Of a stretch of DNA of 64,000 bases, positions 34,594 through 44,042 are shown piece by piece. The stretch is from Candidatus Poribacteria bacterium. Lineage in GTDB: Bacteria; Poribacteria; WGA-4E; WGA-3G. The notes under the pieces are model-generated. The model saw nothing but the letters and a program-made list of their open reading frames with translations. It ran no database searches and was not told the DNA's origin. A program made the position numbers and the translations under genes. The stretch's first letter is position 1; every line of letters starts with the position of its first letter. The stretch spans positions 30,012-94,011 of the forward strand of contig JAJDUH010000011.1 in the NCBI GenBank assembly GCA_022826805.1. Reading direction: 5' to 3'.

Positions 34594-35373
34594 ATGATTT
34601 CAGTTAGAAATATCAGCAAAAAGTTTGGAGAGAATTACGTTTTAGACGGGTTGAACCTTGAGATTCCGCGCGGTGAAACAGTCGTAATTATGGGACAAAG
34701 TGGATCGGGGAAGAGTGTCTTACTCAAGATTATTACTGGATTGCTCGCTGCTGATTCCGGGGAGATTTGGTTTGATGGAACGGAAATCTCGCGTCTCGGC
34801 ACCAAAGAGATAAATATCATTCGTCGGAAGATTGGAATGCTTTTCCAATCTGCTGCCTTGTTTGATTCAATGACTGTTGCAGAGAATGTCGCCTTTATGC
34901 TCGATCAGCATACCGATCTTAGCAAGCGGGAAATAAGCGAAATTGTTGATGAAAAGCTCGGTCTTGTTGATTTAGATGGGGTTCAAAAGCTGCGTCCTGC
35001 TGAATTGAGTGGTGGTATGCGAAAACGTGTTGGACTCGCTCGCGCACTGGCGTGCAATCCAGAGGTTATTCTGTACGATGAACCGACAACCGGACTTGAT
35101 CCAGTTACATGCACCGAAATCAATCAACTCATCAGAGACCTGCACGACAAGTTAAAAGTCACTTCCGTTGTAGTGACACACGATATGCACAGTGCCTTTA
35201 GTGTCGCAACTCGGATGGCGATGATTCATGAAGGTAAACAAATCGCATACGGAAGTCCCGAAGAAATTATCAACATCGACAACCCGATTTTGCAGCAATT
35301 CGTTCTATTTGGAGCACCAGACCAGATTCTCAACATGGAAAATCCGATTTTGAGAGAATATTTAGGGAGATAA
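34594..35373 (+). CDS. mlaF: MlaF-type ABC transporter ATPase
   Basis: A 259-residue ATPase that powers MCE-dependent lipid transport. Walker A GQSGSGKS is at residues 36-43, the signature LSGGMRKRVGLARAL near 140 has the GGM form usual for Mla ATPases, and Walker B VILYDEPTTGLDP follows near 160. The C-terminal tail is odd: NIDNPILQQF is followed 19 residues later by NMENPILREY, as if the tail motif had been duplicated. The tail of MlaF normally contacts its partner subunits. Confidence 0.94.
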   Translation: MISVRNISKKFGENYVLDGLNLEIPRGETVVIMGQSGSGKSVLLKIITGLLAADSGEIWFDGTEISRLGTKEINIIRRKIGMLFQSAALFDSMTVAENVAFMLDQHTDLSKREISEIVDEKLGLVDLDGVQKLRPAELSGGMRKRVGLARALACNPEVILYDEPTTGLDPVTCTEINQLIRDLHDKLKVTSVVVTHDMHSAFSVATRMAMIHEGKQIAYGSPEEIINIDNPILQQFVLFGAPDQILNMENPILREYLGR

Positions 35374-35374
35374 C

Positions 35375-36937
35375 ATGAATTTTTGGACGGCGTCTGTGAA
35401 AGTCGGTGTGATGGTTCTAATAGCAATTGTATTCCTCACAATCCTTCTCACAAATGCTGAGAATTGGCCCTGGGCGACTGCTGGTGATGAGTTGACTTTC
35501 CAATTCCGCTCTGTTAATGGTCTCTATGTGGGGGCAGGTGTTTACTTGTCTGGGGTGCCAATCGGTAAGGTAACCAGCATTGCGCTTCAGCCTGATGCGA
35601 ATAATGTGCGCATTGAGGCAAAAGTCAAGAATGCCTTTAAGTGGTTGCGGGAAGACTGTGGTGCTAGTATTTCTATGAACGGGTTCGTCGGTGAAATTTA
35701 CATCGCACTGGAAAACGGTCCTATGGGAAATCCGCTCCTGAAGCCAGCGAATCTGCCTATTGTCGGAAGGGATCCGGTTAATGCACTGGAGCTCCTTGAA
35801 CAGACGAGCGCTGGTATGACACAAGCTATTGAACTTACAACTGCTGCCAATGAAGTCTTACAAGCGAATCAAGAAGCGATTCAACTTGCCATCAAGGAAA
35901 TTCGGGCGGTTGTTTCATTAACTGGAAAAACTATTGAAAAGTTAAGCATTGACTCTGAGGAGACAGTTAAAACGTTGACGCAGCTCGCACTGGAAAATGA
36001 TAGGCGTTTTCAGCAAACACTCATGAAGGTGAATAACCTTATCACGCAGTTGGAGGGTGATTCCCTCATGGTAAGTAGCCAAGTCAGTGACATTACAGGC
36101 GAACTCTTAAGACTGATCCATCACAACTCCCCGAAACTAAACACCATTTTGACGGATGTGAGGGTAAGCACGTCACAATTCCGACAGATAGCAGAGAATT
36201 TAAGTACCGACTTCAGTACACTAACTTCAGAGGTGTCTGCACTTGTTTCACAGGGTAGCGATGCCATAAAAACAGGTGAAGCCAGCATTGCACCAATCCT
36301 GAAAGACTTACAATTAGCAACGAACGCGTTTGTGAGTCTTGAGGAAAACATCAATCGTCTTTTTACAGCAGTCAACGAGGGCGATGGCACGGTTGCACAG
36401 TTGCTGAACACACCAGAGCCGCTTGAGGATGCCCGCCGCACCTTGAAGAATGTTGATCAAACGATGGCAACTGTGGCGAGGCTCTCCCAACAAACTGAAG
36501 AAAGTTTGAAGCAGTTCGATTTGCCGCAGGTTGGCTGGGATTATGAACTTCGCTATTTAAGTCTTGAGGAGCGACTCCATAATGAATTGGCATTTTTATT
36601 GTCTCCAGATACAAGGTCTCATTATAGATTTGGCATAGGTGTTCGAGATGAAAATATCCGATTTGAATTTCAGTACGCGTACAATGTGACAGATTTCTTG
36701 CGAGCACGTGCTGGGTTCATGCGATCCAGGGTCGGTATGGGATTTGATTTGTGGTTGTTGTCGGAACGGTTAGGTATTAGTTTAGAAGGCGTCGGATTGA
36801 CGAGTGGACAACCGGAATTGAATACAGAATTGGCACTGCGCTTTTTTCGGTATGGGCAGTTCTTGATTGGTCTGGAAAACGTAACCGGCGAACGACGTTG
36901 GACCACAGGATTCCGATTTTTCGCCAGCGGATGGTAG
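35375..36937 (+). CDS. mlaD: MCE (MlaD-type) protein with long helical region and C-terminal beta domain
   Basis: A 520-residue protein beginning one base after mlaF. Residues 8-28 form the membrane anchor. The MCE domain covers about 35-118 (FQFRSVNGLYVGAGVYLSGVP, then IGKVTSI). About 140-395 is helical with heptad-like spacing, and 400-520 is rich in alternating hydrophobic residues (YRFGIGVRDENIRFEFQYAY, later TELALRFFRYGQFLIGL) and ends in aromatic residues. MCE proteins form hexameric rings or tubes for lipid transport. The C-terminal beta part is not in E. coli MlaD and may reach the outer membrane. Confidence 0.88.
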   Translation: MNFWTASVKVGVMVLIAIVFLTILLTNAENWPWATAGDELTFQFRSVNGLYVGAGVYLSGVPIGKVTSIALQPDANNVRIEAKVKNAFKWLREDCGASISMNGFVGEIYIALENGPMGNPLLKPANLPIVGRDPVNALELLEQTSAGMTQAIELTTAANEVLQANQEAIQLAIKEIRAVVSLTGKTIEKLSIDSEETVKTLTQLALENDRRFQQTLMKVNNLITQLEGDSLMVSSQVSDITGELLRLIHHNSPKLNTILTDVRVSTSQFRQIAENLSTDFSTLTSEVSALVSQGSDAIKTGEASIAPILKDLQLATNAFVSLEENINRLFTAVNEGDGTVAQLLNTPEPLEDARRTLKNVDQTMATVARLSQQTEESLKQFDLPQVGWDYELRYLSLEERLHNELAFLLSPDTRSHYRFGIGVRDENIRFEFQYAYNVTDFLRARAGFMRSRVGMGFDLWLLSERLGISLEGVGLTSGQPELNTELALRFFRYGQFLIGLENVTGERRWTTGFRFFASGW

Positions 36938-36968
36938 CGTTGACAAAGGTCCTTCTGTAGTTGAAAAC

Positions 36969-36986
36969 CGCACCTGTAAAGGTGCG
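36969..36986. repeat. hairpin between mlaD and radA
   Basis: CGCACCT-GTAA-AGGTGCG, a perfect 7-bp stem in the 65-base gap. It may end the mla transcript or be one of the dispersed palindromes. Confidence 0.4.
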
Positions 36987-37002
36987 ATTGGTAACATGAG
37001 AG

Positions 37003-38364
37003 ATGGCACGAGAGAAACGTAGGTTTGCCTGTCAAGAGTGTGGATATACAACACCGAGATCGCTTGGGCGGTGTCCAACATGTCAAAGTTGGCAGAGTTT
37101 CGCTGAAGAGATAGAGGAGCTTACCACATCTTCAAAACAGCGTGGTATCGGACAAATCTCTCGTGCCCCTGAACCCATCTCGCAGATTACGGCGACCGAT
37201 GTAGAACGTCACCTAACGGGAATGACGGAGTTTGACAGAGTACTCGGCGGCGGAATCGTACCCGGTTCCGTGGTCCTTATCGGTGGCGACCCAGGAATAG
37301 GTAAATCCACGCTGCTCCTACAAGCGGGCGATGCATTGAGTCGGAACTATGGAGATATTCTTTATGTCTCTGGTGAAGAGTCCGTTAGTCAGACAAAACT
37401 GCGAGCAACTCGTCTCGGTGTTGTTTCTGATACGCTCTATGTGTTGTGTGAAAATAACTTGGAGCAGATTGAAAAACATATTGAGGCACTTCAGCCGAAG
37501 GTTGTCATTGTCGATTCTATCCAGGCAGTTTATCTATCGAGTATTCAATCTGCGCCTGGGAGTGTCACCCAAATTCGGGAGTGTACAGGACGCCTCTTGA
37601 TTTATGCCAAAAACCGAAATGTTCCAGTATTCCTCGTCGGACATGTCACGAAAGATGGGACGCTCGCGGGTCCTCGCATTTTAGAACACATGGTGGATAC
37701 GGTCCTCTATTTTGAGGGAGAACAGCATCATATCTACCGAGTTCTACGCGCGATTAAAAATCGGTTTGGCTCAACGAACGAAATCGGGATCTTTGAAATG
37801 CAAAATAGAGGGCTTGTAGATGTGATGAACCCGTCTGAGCTCTTTTTAAGCAACAGAGAGGAAGAGGTAGCAGGTTCTATTGTAGTTTCAAGTATGGAAG
37901 GAACCCGTCCGTTGCTCATGGAGGTCCAGGCACTCGTTGTGCCTACCAATTATGGGAATCCACGCAACACGGCGACAGGCGTGGATCGACACCGAATCTC
38001 ACTGCTCATTGCTGTCCTCAATAAGCGCGTAGGTATTGATGTCGGAGGTGCTGATGTTTTTGTTAACATTACGGGTGGACTGCGTGTTGCTGAACCCGGT
38101 ATTGATCTCGGGGTGCTAATGGCAATCGCCTCAAGTTATCGCGAGATTCCTGTTGATCGACAGACCGTTATGGTTGGGGAGGTTGGACTCGGTGGCGAGA
38201 TTAGACCCGTAACACATGTCGAAAGGCGCATTCGAGAGGCTGCAAAGTTGGGTTTCAAACGTGCTATTTTCCCTGAATACAACCGTAAAGGATTAAAAAT
38301 TGAGGAAAATATTGAGCTGGTAGGTGTTAAGGACGTATATGATAGTCTGAGTGCTCTGTTGTGA
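37003..38364 (+). CDS. radA: DNA repair protein RadA
   Basis: A 453-residue DnaB-like helicase that promotes branch migration in recombination. A zinc finger is formed by C10, C13, C24 and C27. Walker A GGDPGIGKST lies near residues 93-102, the RadA motif KNRFGSTNEIG near 248, and the C-terminal Lon-like domain includes GGLRVAEPGIDLG. Length and domains are normal for the family. Confidence 0.96.
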   Translation: MAREKRRFACQECGYTTPRSLGRCPTCQSWQSFAEEIEELTTSSKQRGIGQISRAPEPISQITATDVERHLTGMTEFDRVLGGGIVPGSVVLIGGDPGIGKSTLLLQAGDALSRNYGDILYVSGEESVSQTKLRATRLGVVSDTLYVLCENNLEQIEKHIEALQPKVVIVDSIQAVYLSSIQSAPGSVTQIRECTGRLLIYAKNRNVPVFLVGHVTKDGTLAGPRILEHMVDTVLYFEGEQHHIYRVLRAIKNRFGSTNEIGIFEMQNRGLVDVMNPSELFLSNREEEVAGSIVVSSMEGTRPLLMEVQALVVPTNYGNPRNTATGVDRHRISLLIAVLNKRVGIDVGGADVFVNITGGLRVAEPGIDLGVLMAIASSYREIPVDRQTVMVGEVGLGGEIRPVTHVERRIREAAKLGFKRAIFPEYNRKGLKIEENIELVGVKDVYDSLSALL

Positions 38365-38732
38365 TGCTATTAGATAATTTAGGTTGCTACCTTTAAATGG
38401 TATTGTTTCCTCTTGATTTATTTTTTCTGCTACGTTATTCTAACTGTGTTAAAATATCATAATTAATAAATCCTTTTAAACTATATGATTATTCTAACAC
38501 AATTTCTCACAATTTAATTCGCATCGTTTCGCTGTGTGGAAATTTAGGTGGGTGAATAAAATTTATAATCACATATGTAAACATCGTCGTTTTTGAATCA
38601 ATTGGTGTCTTTACTAAAGTGTGTTAGTATATTATAGGAGTAGTGCGTAGAACTGAGAGGTCTTGTAGGCGCATCGCACCCGCAAGGAACTGGACTCTTT
38701 TTCCCTTCATCAAAACGCGCACGGTACAGAAA

Positions 38733-39764
38733 ATGAAAATTTGGAGCATTCGTCTTTCTTTTGTAATCGCGAGTGCAGCGATATGCTACATCGTTTACGA
38801 TGGTGATTTATTCGCTGTACTTGCTGCGTTCGTCGTGGCACTTCTGTTGGTAGGCGCAGAATTTTGTCTGCATTTATCCAGCATCCGTGGCATTGTGGCG
38901 AGTCTAATAGGACTTTCTGTCGGTTTGTTGGTTTCCTTTGGTGTCTTGGCGCTCTTTTCACAACCGCACCGTAGTTTGACTATAGTGCTTATGCTCAGCT
39001 TTGGTTATGTCGGTATGATGAGTGGTTACTATCTTGCTACAACCTTCAGCTTCACCGAATTACTGAGATCCAATGGAGTTGTCCGACCTGGCGAGTCGCA
39101 CACGGCTCAAGCTGCAAATAGCTTAAAAATTTTAGACACAAGTGTTATCATTGATGGTAGAATTCTTGAGATTTGTCAAACGAAATTTATTGAAGGCACA
39201 CTTGTTATTCCAAGATTTGTTCTCAACGAGCTGCAGCGTATTGCGGATTCAACTGATTCGCTGCGACGAAATAAAGGGCGACGCGGTTTTGATATCCTCC
39301 GGGCACTTCAAAATAATCCAGCGATTGTTGTTGAGATTACGGAGGAGGATGTACCGAACCTTCCAGAAGTTGACGCTAAGTTAGTCCATCTTGCGCAGGA
39401 GCGAGACGCTACAATTGTAACCAACGATCTAAACCTCAACAAAGTCGCCGAGCTGCAAAGTGTGAAGGTGCTGAATATCAATGAATTGTCAAATGCAGTC
39501 CGCCCAGTTGTTATTGCTGGTGAGGTGATTCAGGTGTTTCTTCTTAAAGAAGGTAAGGAACCTAATCAAGGCGTTGGTTACCTTGATGACGGCACGATGG
39601 TTATCGTTGAGGATGGGAAACCGTACATCGGTAAGACGCTTAACGTTGAAGTCACGCAGATGCTACGAACGAGCGCGGGGCAGATGATCTTCACTCGTAT
39701 AAAAACAGATGAAATGGACATTGATGAGGAGCCAGGTTTGCACCCTTATTCCCGCAGCTGGTAA
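38733..39764 (+). CDS. PIN and TRAM domain protein (YacL type)
   Basis: About 343 residues from ATG 38733. Four hydrophobic segments lie in the first 105 residues, then a PIN nuclease-like domain from about 132 (LDTSVIIDGRILEI, with RRGFDILR and ATIVTNDLNLNKVAEL) and a C-terminal TRAM domain (GYLDDGTMVIVEDG). The family is membrane-anchored and thought to act on RNA. A GTG at 38643 in frame would add 30 residues and has AGGAG too close to it, so I prefer 38733. It overlaps the start of ispD, matching the order found in many Firmicutes and others: radA, PIN/TRAM, ispD, ispF, cysS. Confidence 0.88.
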   Translation: MKIWSIRLSFVIASAAICYIVYDGDLFAVLAAFVVALLLVGAEFCLHLSSIRGIVASLIGLSVGLLVSFGVLALFSQPHRSLTIVLMLSFGYVGMMSGYYLATTFSFTELLRSNGVVRPGESHTAQAANSLKILDTSVIIDGRILEICQTKFIEGTLVIPRFVLNELQRIADSTDSLRRNKGRRGFDILRALQNNPAIVVEITEEDVPNLPEVDAKLVHLAQERDATIVTNDLNLNKVAELQSVKVLNINELSNAVRPVVIAGEVIQVFLLKEGKEPNQGVGYLDDGTMVIVEDGKPYIGKTLNVEVTQMLRTSAGQMIFTRIKTDEMDIDEEPGLHPYSRSW

Positions 39765-40425
39765 GGGGCATCGCATGAGGCATTCGGTCAAAAAGCCGTA
39801 CTTAAAGTTGGGACAGAAACCAATTTTGGCACATACCATTCAACGGTTTGAGCAAAACAGTGCTGTGGATGCAATTTTTGTGATCGTTGACGAAGCTGAC
39901 TTCAGGGAATGCCGCGCTACCGTGTTGGATCCGTATCCATCTAAAAAAGTGCAGGCACTTGTAGCAGGTGGAGAGACGCGTCAAGCATCTGTCCAAAACG
40001 GTATACACGCGCTCTCAGCAGATGTTGATTTTGTGATTGTCCACGATGGCGTACGTCCTTTTGTGACGGATGAAACGATCTTCGCGTGTCTCACAGCCGC
40101 GGACGAATACGGTGCTGCTGTCGCAGCGGTACCCGTGAAAGATACAATTAAAGTAGCGAATAAAGATTGTTTCGTTCTCGAAACACCTGTGCGGGAACAA
40201 CTCTGGGCAGTGCAAACACCTCAAGTTTTTCGCAAATCGTTGTTAGAAGAGGCGCATCAGATTGCACAGCAGCGTCAACTTACAGCGACTGATGATGCTG
40301 CGCTTGTTGAGCAACTCGGTTTTCCTGTCAAGTTAGTACACGGCAATTATGCGAATTTAAAAATAACGACCCAAGTAGATTTGCAAATCGCAGAGGCACT
40401 CCTTGAAAATCAGGCATTTGAATAG
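39709..40425 (+). CDS. ispD: 2-C-methyl-D-erythritol 4-phosphate cytidylyltransferase
   Basis: A 238-residue MEP-pathway enzyme that couples methylerythritol phosphate to CMP. LIPAAGKGHRM with the following lysines is the CTP-binding loop, VHDGVRPFV near residue 118 and ATDDAALVEQLG near 205 are the other signatures. The start may be 39709 or the in-frame ATG at 39724; either overlaps the PIN/TRAM gene by 41-56 bases. ispF follows 80 bases downstream. Confidence 0.94.
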   Translation: MKWTLMRSQVCTLIPAAGKGHRMRHSVKKPYLKLGQKPILAHTIQRFEQNSAVDAIFVIVDEADFRECRATVLDPYPSKKVQALVAGGETRQASVQNGIHALSADVDFVIVHDGVRPFVTDETIFACLTAADEYGAAVAAVPVKDTIKVANKDCFVLETPVREQLWAVQTPQVFRKSLLEEAHQIAQQRQLTATDDAALVEQLGFPVKLVHGNYANLKITTQVDLQIAEALLENQAFE

Positions 40426-40529
40426 GATTCTTGCCTAAATGTCTGTCGGCTAACAATGATCCGAGTATAGTGATTACTCTGCAAAACCGTAGATCTAAAC
40501 GATAGATGCTGCTGTTAGAACAGAAAAAT

Positions 40530-41003
40530 ATGCGTGTAGGTATTGGTTACGATATTCATCGGTTGGTCGCGAATCGAAAACTGATTTTGGGTGGCGTTGA
40601 GATTTCATATCATTTAGGTCTGTTGGGGCATTCAGACGCCGATGTCTTGACACACGCAATCATAGATGCTATCTTAGGGGCAGCAACACTCGGTGATATC
40701 GGCACGCATTTTCCGGATACAGATGCTCGTTATGAAGGTATGGACAGCCTTATTTTTTTGCGTGATATTATCGCGGAAGTGAGGTCGCGCGGTTACCGAA
40801 TCGAAAATATAGACAGTACGGTTATCGCCCAACGTCCGAAATTAGCACCTTACATCTCAGAAATCCGCACAAGGCTTGCTGAAACGCTTGATATCACTGT
40901 GGAACAGATAAATGTTAAGGCAACCACAGCTGAAGAATTAGGCGTTGTTGGTGAAGGTAAAGCGATTGTCGCGCATGCGGTTGCTTGTCTTTCTCGGCTA
41001 TAA
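40530..41003 (+). CDS. ispF: 2-C-methyl-D-erythritol 2,4-cyclodiphosphate synthase
   Basis: A 157-residue zinc enzyme that makes the cyclic diphosphate of the MEP isoprenoid pathway. Metal ligands are visible in GYDIHRL (D8, H10) and GHSDADVLTHAI (first H), with FPDTD and TTAEELG typical of the trimer. The family begins MRVGIGYD, which matches ATG 40530; an in-frame ATG at 40506 would add eight residues. It works in the same pathway as ispD just upstream. Confidence 0.95.
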   Translation: MRVGIGYDIHRLVANRKLILGGVEISYHLGLLGHSDADVLTHAIIDAILGAATLGDIGTHFPDTDARYEGMDSLIFLRDIIAEVRSRGYRIENIDSTVIAQRPKLAPYISEIRTRLAETLDITVEQINVKATTAEELGVVGEGKAIVAHAVACLSRL

Positions 41004-41047
41004 TTTTTTTTGTGATCAATGTCAAGAGGAGTCGAAAATCTAAAAAA

Positions 41048-42490
41048 ATGGGTATCAAAATCTATAACTCGCTGAGCCGGCAATTGGAGGACTTTGTACC
41101 ACTAAACCCCGAACAGGTGTCGATTTACAGTTGCGGACCGACGGTTTACGATTACATCCACATGGGCAATGCACGTACCGCTTTGGTGACAGATATTATT
41201 CGACGCTATTTGGAGTATAGAGGGCATACCGTTAAACTCGTTCAAAATTTGACAGATATTGATGACAAGATTATCAATCGTGCAGCAGAACTGGGTATGA
41301 CCGCGAAGCAGTTGGCGTGTGAGAACGGTGAAGCGTTCTTTGAAGATTCACAGCGTCTTGGGATTCATCCTGCTGATGTTCACCCGAAAGCAACTGAACA
41401 CATTCCAGAAATGATAAGCCTGATTCAGACACTGATCGAAAAGAAGGCGGCTTATGTCATTGATGGAAGTGTTTATTATCGGGTGAATGAATTCGCTGAG
41501 TATGGCAAGCTTTCCAATCGAAAACCGGAGGACCTACTCGCTGGTGCTCGCGTTGAAATCGATGAGCGAAAGGAAGACCCGCGCGATTTTGATCTGTGGA
41601 AAGCCGCTAAACCCGGTGAACCTTCTTGGGAGAGTCCTTGGGGGGAAGGTAGACCAGGGTGGCATATAGAATGCTCTGCTATGGCTATGAAACATCTCGG
41701 CACGACCCTGGATATCCATGTGGGTGGTGAAGATCTGCTGTTCCCACACCATGAAAACGAAATTGCACAGAGCGAGAAGGCGACTGGATGTACTTTCGCA
41801 CGTTATTGGGTGCACATCGCTTTTCTAAATATTGACGGTAGGCGCATGGGAAAATCCGAGCAGAACTTTATTCTGCTACGAGACGCACTGGACAATTATC
41901 CTACCGAGGTAATTCGCCACTTCCTAATTTCGGCGCATTATCGACACCCCCTTGACTATAATCGCGAAAGTTTGATGAAATCCGATGGTGCTTTCAGGCG
42001 TTTGAGCAATTGTTTGGACACACTGAAAAAATATGAAGGGCGTAGGGACGAGGTCCCCTCGTCCGATCGGGACAGGGAAACCCTGCCGCTACAGAACGCA
42101 ATCCAAGAGATGAGGTCGCAATTTACCGCTGCGATGGATACAGATTTCAACACAGCGCAGGCACTCGGTGCTATTTTCACCCTTGTCAGTAAAGTAAACA
42201 GATCCCTCGCTGCTGCCAATGAGACCTCTCCGTCTGTTTTGGCCCAAGCATATCACGCTTTAAATGAAACTTGCCAAGTTCTCGGTATTTATGATACTCA
42301 AGCGCGCAATAGCGATGGCAACAATGTAGAGCAGCGCGACCATCTCATTAATCTCCTCATAGAAATACGGCAGGATGCCCGAAGTCGCAAAGATTGGGAC
42401 ACGTCCGATAAAATTCGGGATCGGCTTAAACAACTCAATATTGAAATCCAAGACACCCGTGAGGGTGCAACATGGAAAATTGTATCTTAA
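41048..42490 (+). CDS. cysS: cysteinyl-tRNA synthetase with an in-frame palindromic insertion
   Basis: A 480-residue class I synthetase that charges tRNA-Cys. [17 protein letters not shown] gives the zinc cysteine and the HIGH motif (HMGN near residue 38); [15 protein letters not shown] and the KMSKS-like RMGKS near residue 267 complete the active site. ATG 41048 begins the homology; a frame open from 40985 overlaps ispF. Residues about 332-348 ([17 protein letters not shown]) are encoded by a palindromic repeat (42042-42092) inserted in frame, in the helical region before [10 protein letters not shown], where extra sequence is likely tolerated. Confidence 0.95.
   Translation: MGIKIYNSLSRQLEDFVPLNPEQVSIYSCGPTVYDYIHMGNARTALVTDIIRRYLEYRGHTVKLVQNLTDIDDKIINRAAELGMTAKQLACENGEAFFEDSQRLGIHPADVHPKATEHIPEMISLIQTLIEKKAAYVIDGSVYYRVNEFAEYGKLSNRKPEDLLAGARVEIDERKEDPRDFDLWKAAKPGEPSWESPWGEGRPGWHIECSAMAMKHLGTTLDIHVGGEDLLFPHHENEIAQSEKATGCTFARYWVHIAFLNIDGRRMGKSEQNFILLRDALDNYPTEVIRHFLISAHYRHPLDYNRESLMKSDGAFRRLSNCLDTLKKYEGRRDEVPSSDRDRETLPLQNAIQEMRSQFTAAMDTDFNTAQALGAIFTLVSKVNRSLAAANETSPSVLAQAYHALNETCQVLGIYDTQARNSDGNNVEQRDHLINLLIEIRQDARSRKDWDTSDKIRDRLKQLNIEIQDTREGATWKIVS
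42042..42092. repeat. palindromic element inside cysS
   Basis: Outer GTAG (42042-42045) and CTAC (42089-42092) enclose a perfect hairpin GGACGAGG-TCC-CCTCGTCC (42046-42064) and a second one CAGGG-AAA-CCCTG (42073-42085). The 51 bases are 17 codons, so the reading frame is kept. Confidence 0.7.
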
Positions 42491-42601
42491 CCAGAGGCAT
42501 TAGGAATCAATAGCCTCTCCGCAAAAGGCAACACTTTGCGGATGCCTCTCTGATTTGAATCTGAAATTATTTTATCAGCGAATAACGGTGTCTGTAGCGC
42601 G

Positions 42602-42615
42602 CAGGCTTGTGCCTG
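42602..42615. repeat. small hairpin before the lipoprotein pair
   Basis: CAGGC-TTGT-GCCTG, set inside a GCGC...GTGCGG context like the other palindromes, about 25 bases before the lipoprotein start. Confidence 0.35.
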
Positions 42616-42640
42616 AGTGCGGTATCAAAGGAGTAAAAAG

Positions 42641-43279
42641 ATGATATATCGATTCATTGTGCTCTTTTCACTACTCTGTTTTGCTATTATTCTCAACGGG
42701 TGCGCCGCGCTCTTCTCGGAACAGGAATGGAGCGAAAATTATGCCCTCTTGGAGGGAACACAGGCAACAAGCCCACAGATGATTGATGGCAAACTTAATA
42801 CTATTGGTGAAACAACCTTCCCCGCTGGCTCGCAAGGGTTCATAGGTGCGAACCCGGCGTCCCAGGTAGTCATTACTTTACCGGAGAAAAAGATTATCCG
42901 TCGAATTGTGGTGCATTCCGACAATTTGACAGAGTTTGATATTTTCGCAGATAAAGGTAGTATCGCGGTTGAATCGGACTGGCAGCTAATCAAAGATGTA
43001 AAAAGTGTTAAAATCAGTCCGATTAAGATTTCCTTGCTTATTCCCTTTCCCACGAATCGGATTCGGTTGCGTGTTTTGGGAACAAAAGATGATGCGCTGC
43101 TGAGCCGTCAAGAGCGGGCACGCTCTGGGGGCAGAGGATGGAATATAAGCAGTCGGCGTGCTGTTGGTAAAATCCGAGAAATTGAGCTTTACGGCTACAA
43201 AACTTCTGAGCAGATGGCAGTCGAGGAAGCTACCGATAAGCGCGAAAAAGAACTTGATGATTTACTGGAATTGGAGTAA
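42641..43279 (+). CDS. discoidin-like lipoprotein 1
   Basis: About 212 residues from ATG 42641, which follows AAAGGAG. A signal peptide ends in the lipobox ILNGC (Cys about residue 21). The mature part (LLEGTQATSPQMIDGKLNTIG, then IIRRIVVHSDN and RIRLRVLGT and IREIELYG) has the order of strands seen in F5/8 type C (discoidin) domains, which bind sugars or membranes. The C-terminal 25 residues are charged and helical. The next gene encodes a similar protein, so the two form a pair. Confidence 0.7.
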   Translation: MIYRFIVLFSLLCFAIILNGCAALFSEQEWSENYALLEGTQATSPQMIDGKLNTIGETTFPAGSQGFIGANPASQVVITLPEKKIIRRIVVHSDNLTEFDIFADKGSIAVESDWQLIKDVKSVKISPIKISLLIPFPTNRIRLRVLGTKDDALLSRQERARSGGRGWNISSRRAVGKIREIELYGYKTSEQMAVEEATDKREKELDDLLELE

Positions 43280-43377
43280 TATAGAGACGTACACCGATGG
43301 ACTGCTTATACGGTGCCATCTCAATTTAGACGATGCGGGCGGCATCTGAGCCGTTCCGTGCAACAAGGAGGCAACAC

Positions 43378-43965
43378 ATGCGTATTGGATTATTAGCGAT
43401 AACTCTCTGTGGATTGGTCGTGTTATCAGGGTGTATTCTTGCGTCGGGTCCGTCATTTGAACTGAGTGAAAACATCGCACTTGATGCAACAAGTGAGGAT
43501 AACAGATTCCACGACGACAATATGCACACGCGCGGAGAAACGGGTCCTATTCTTGAAGATGAAAAGGATGAGGCTTCCCAAATGGAATCCGATAAATTCA
43601 CGGAAGCCGTTCTCAAATGGCGGCAGCCCCAAACGATACAACAGGTTGTCGTTAAAGCCGAGGAAGGTCAACTGGAATTCTTCGCGATCCAGTATATGAA
43701 TGAAGCGGAAGAATGGATCACCGTTAAGGAAGTGAAGGACAACCTTCGTACCGTGTATAGGTATACTTTGAAAGATCCGATTGTCACGACGAGGTTTCGG
43801 CTGAAAGTCCCAAGGCGTTGGGATTCACGTCGCATAACTGGATCAAAACGTTCAACACGCGGCGAAACTGGGGCACCGAGTGCAGATGAGTACAAGAAGA
43901 TTCAAGAGATTGAACTCTATTACGCACTCCCGCCGGATCCAGCAGCGGCAATGGCAGCGGAATAG
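43378..43965 (+). CDS. discoidin-like lipoprotein 2
   Basis: About 195 residues from ATG 43378, fixed by AAGGAGG at 43365-43371. Lipobox VLSGC (Cys about residue 19). The mature chain has the same plan as the preceding lipoprotein: ALDATSEDNRFHDDNMHTRGET, then TIQQVVVKAE, TTRFRLKVPRR and IQEIELYY near the end. It probably shares partner or ligand with it. Both are exported, and nothing nearby shows what they bind. Confidence 0.7.
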   Translation: MRIGLLAITLCGLVVLSGCILASGPSFELSENIALDATSEDNRFHDDNMHTRGETGPILEDEKDEASQMESDKFTEAVLKWRQPQTIQQVVVKAEEGQLEFFAIQYMNEAEEWITVKEVKDNLRTVYRYTLKDPIVTTRFRLKVPRRWDSRRITGSKRSTRGETGAPSADEYKKIQEIELYYALPPDPAAAMAAE

Positions 43966-44042
43966 TAGCGTCCCATTACCATTACGTGTGCTTGCAAAGC
44001 ACACTGTGACAACCCTATCTATACATCGCGCAAGGCGGAGAA

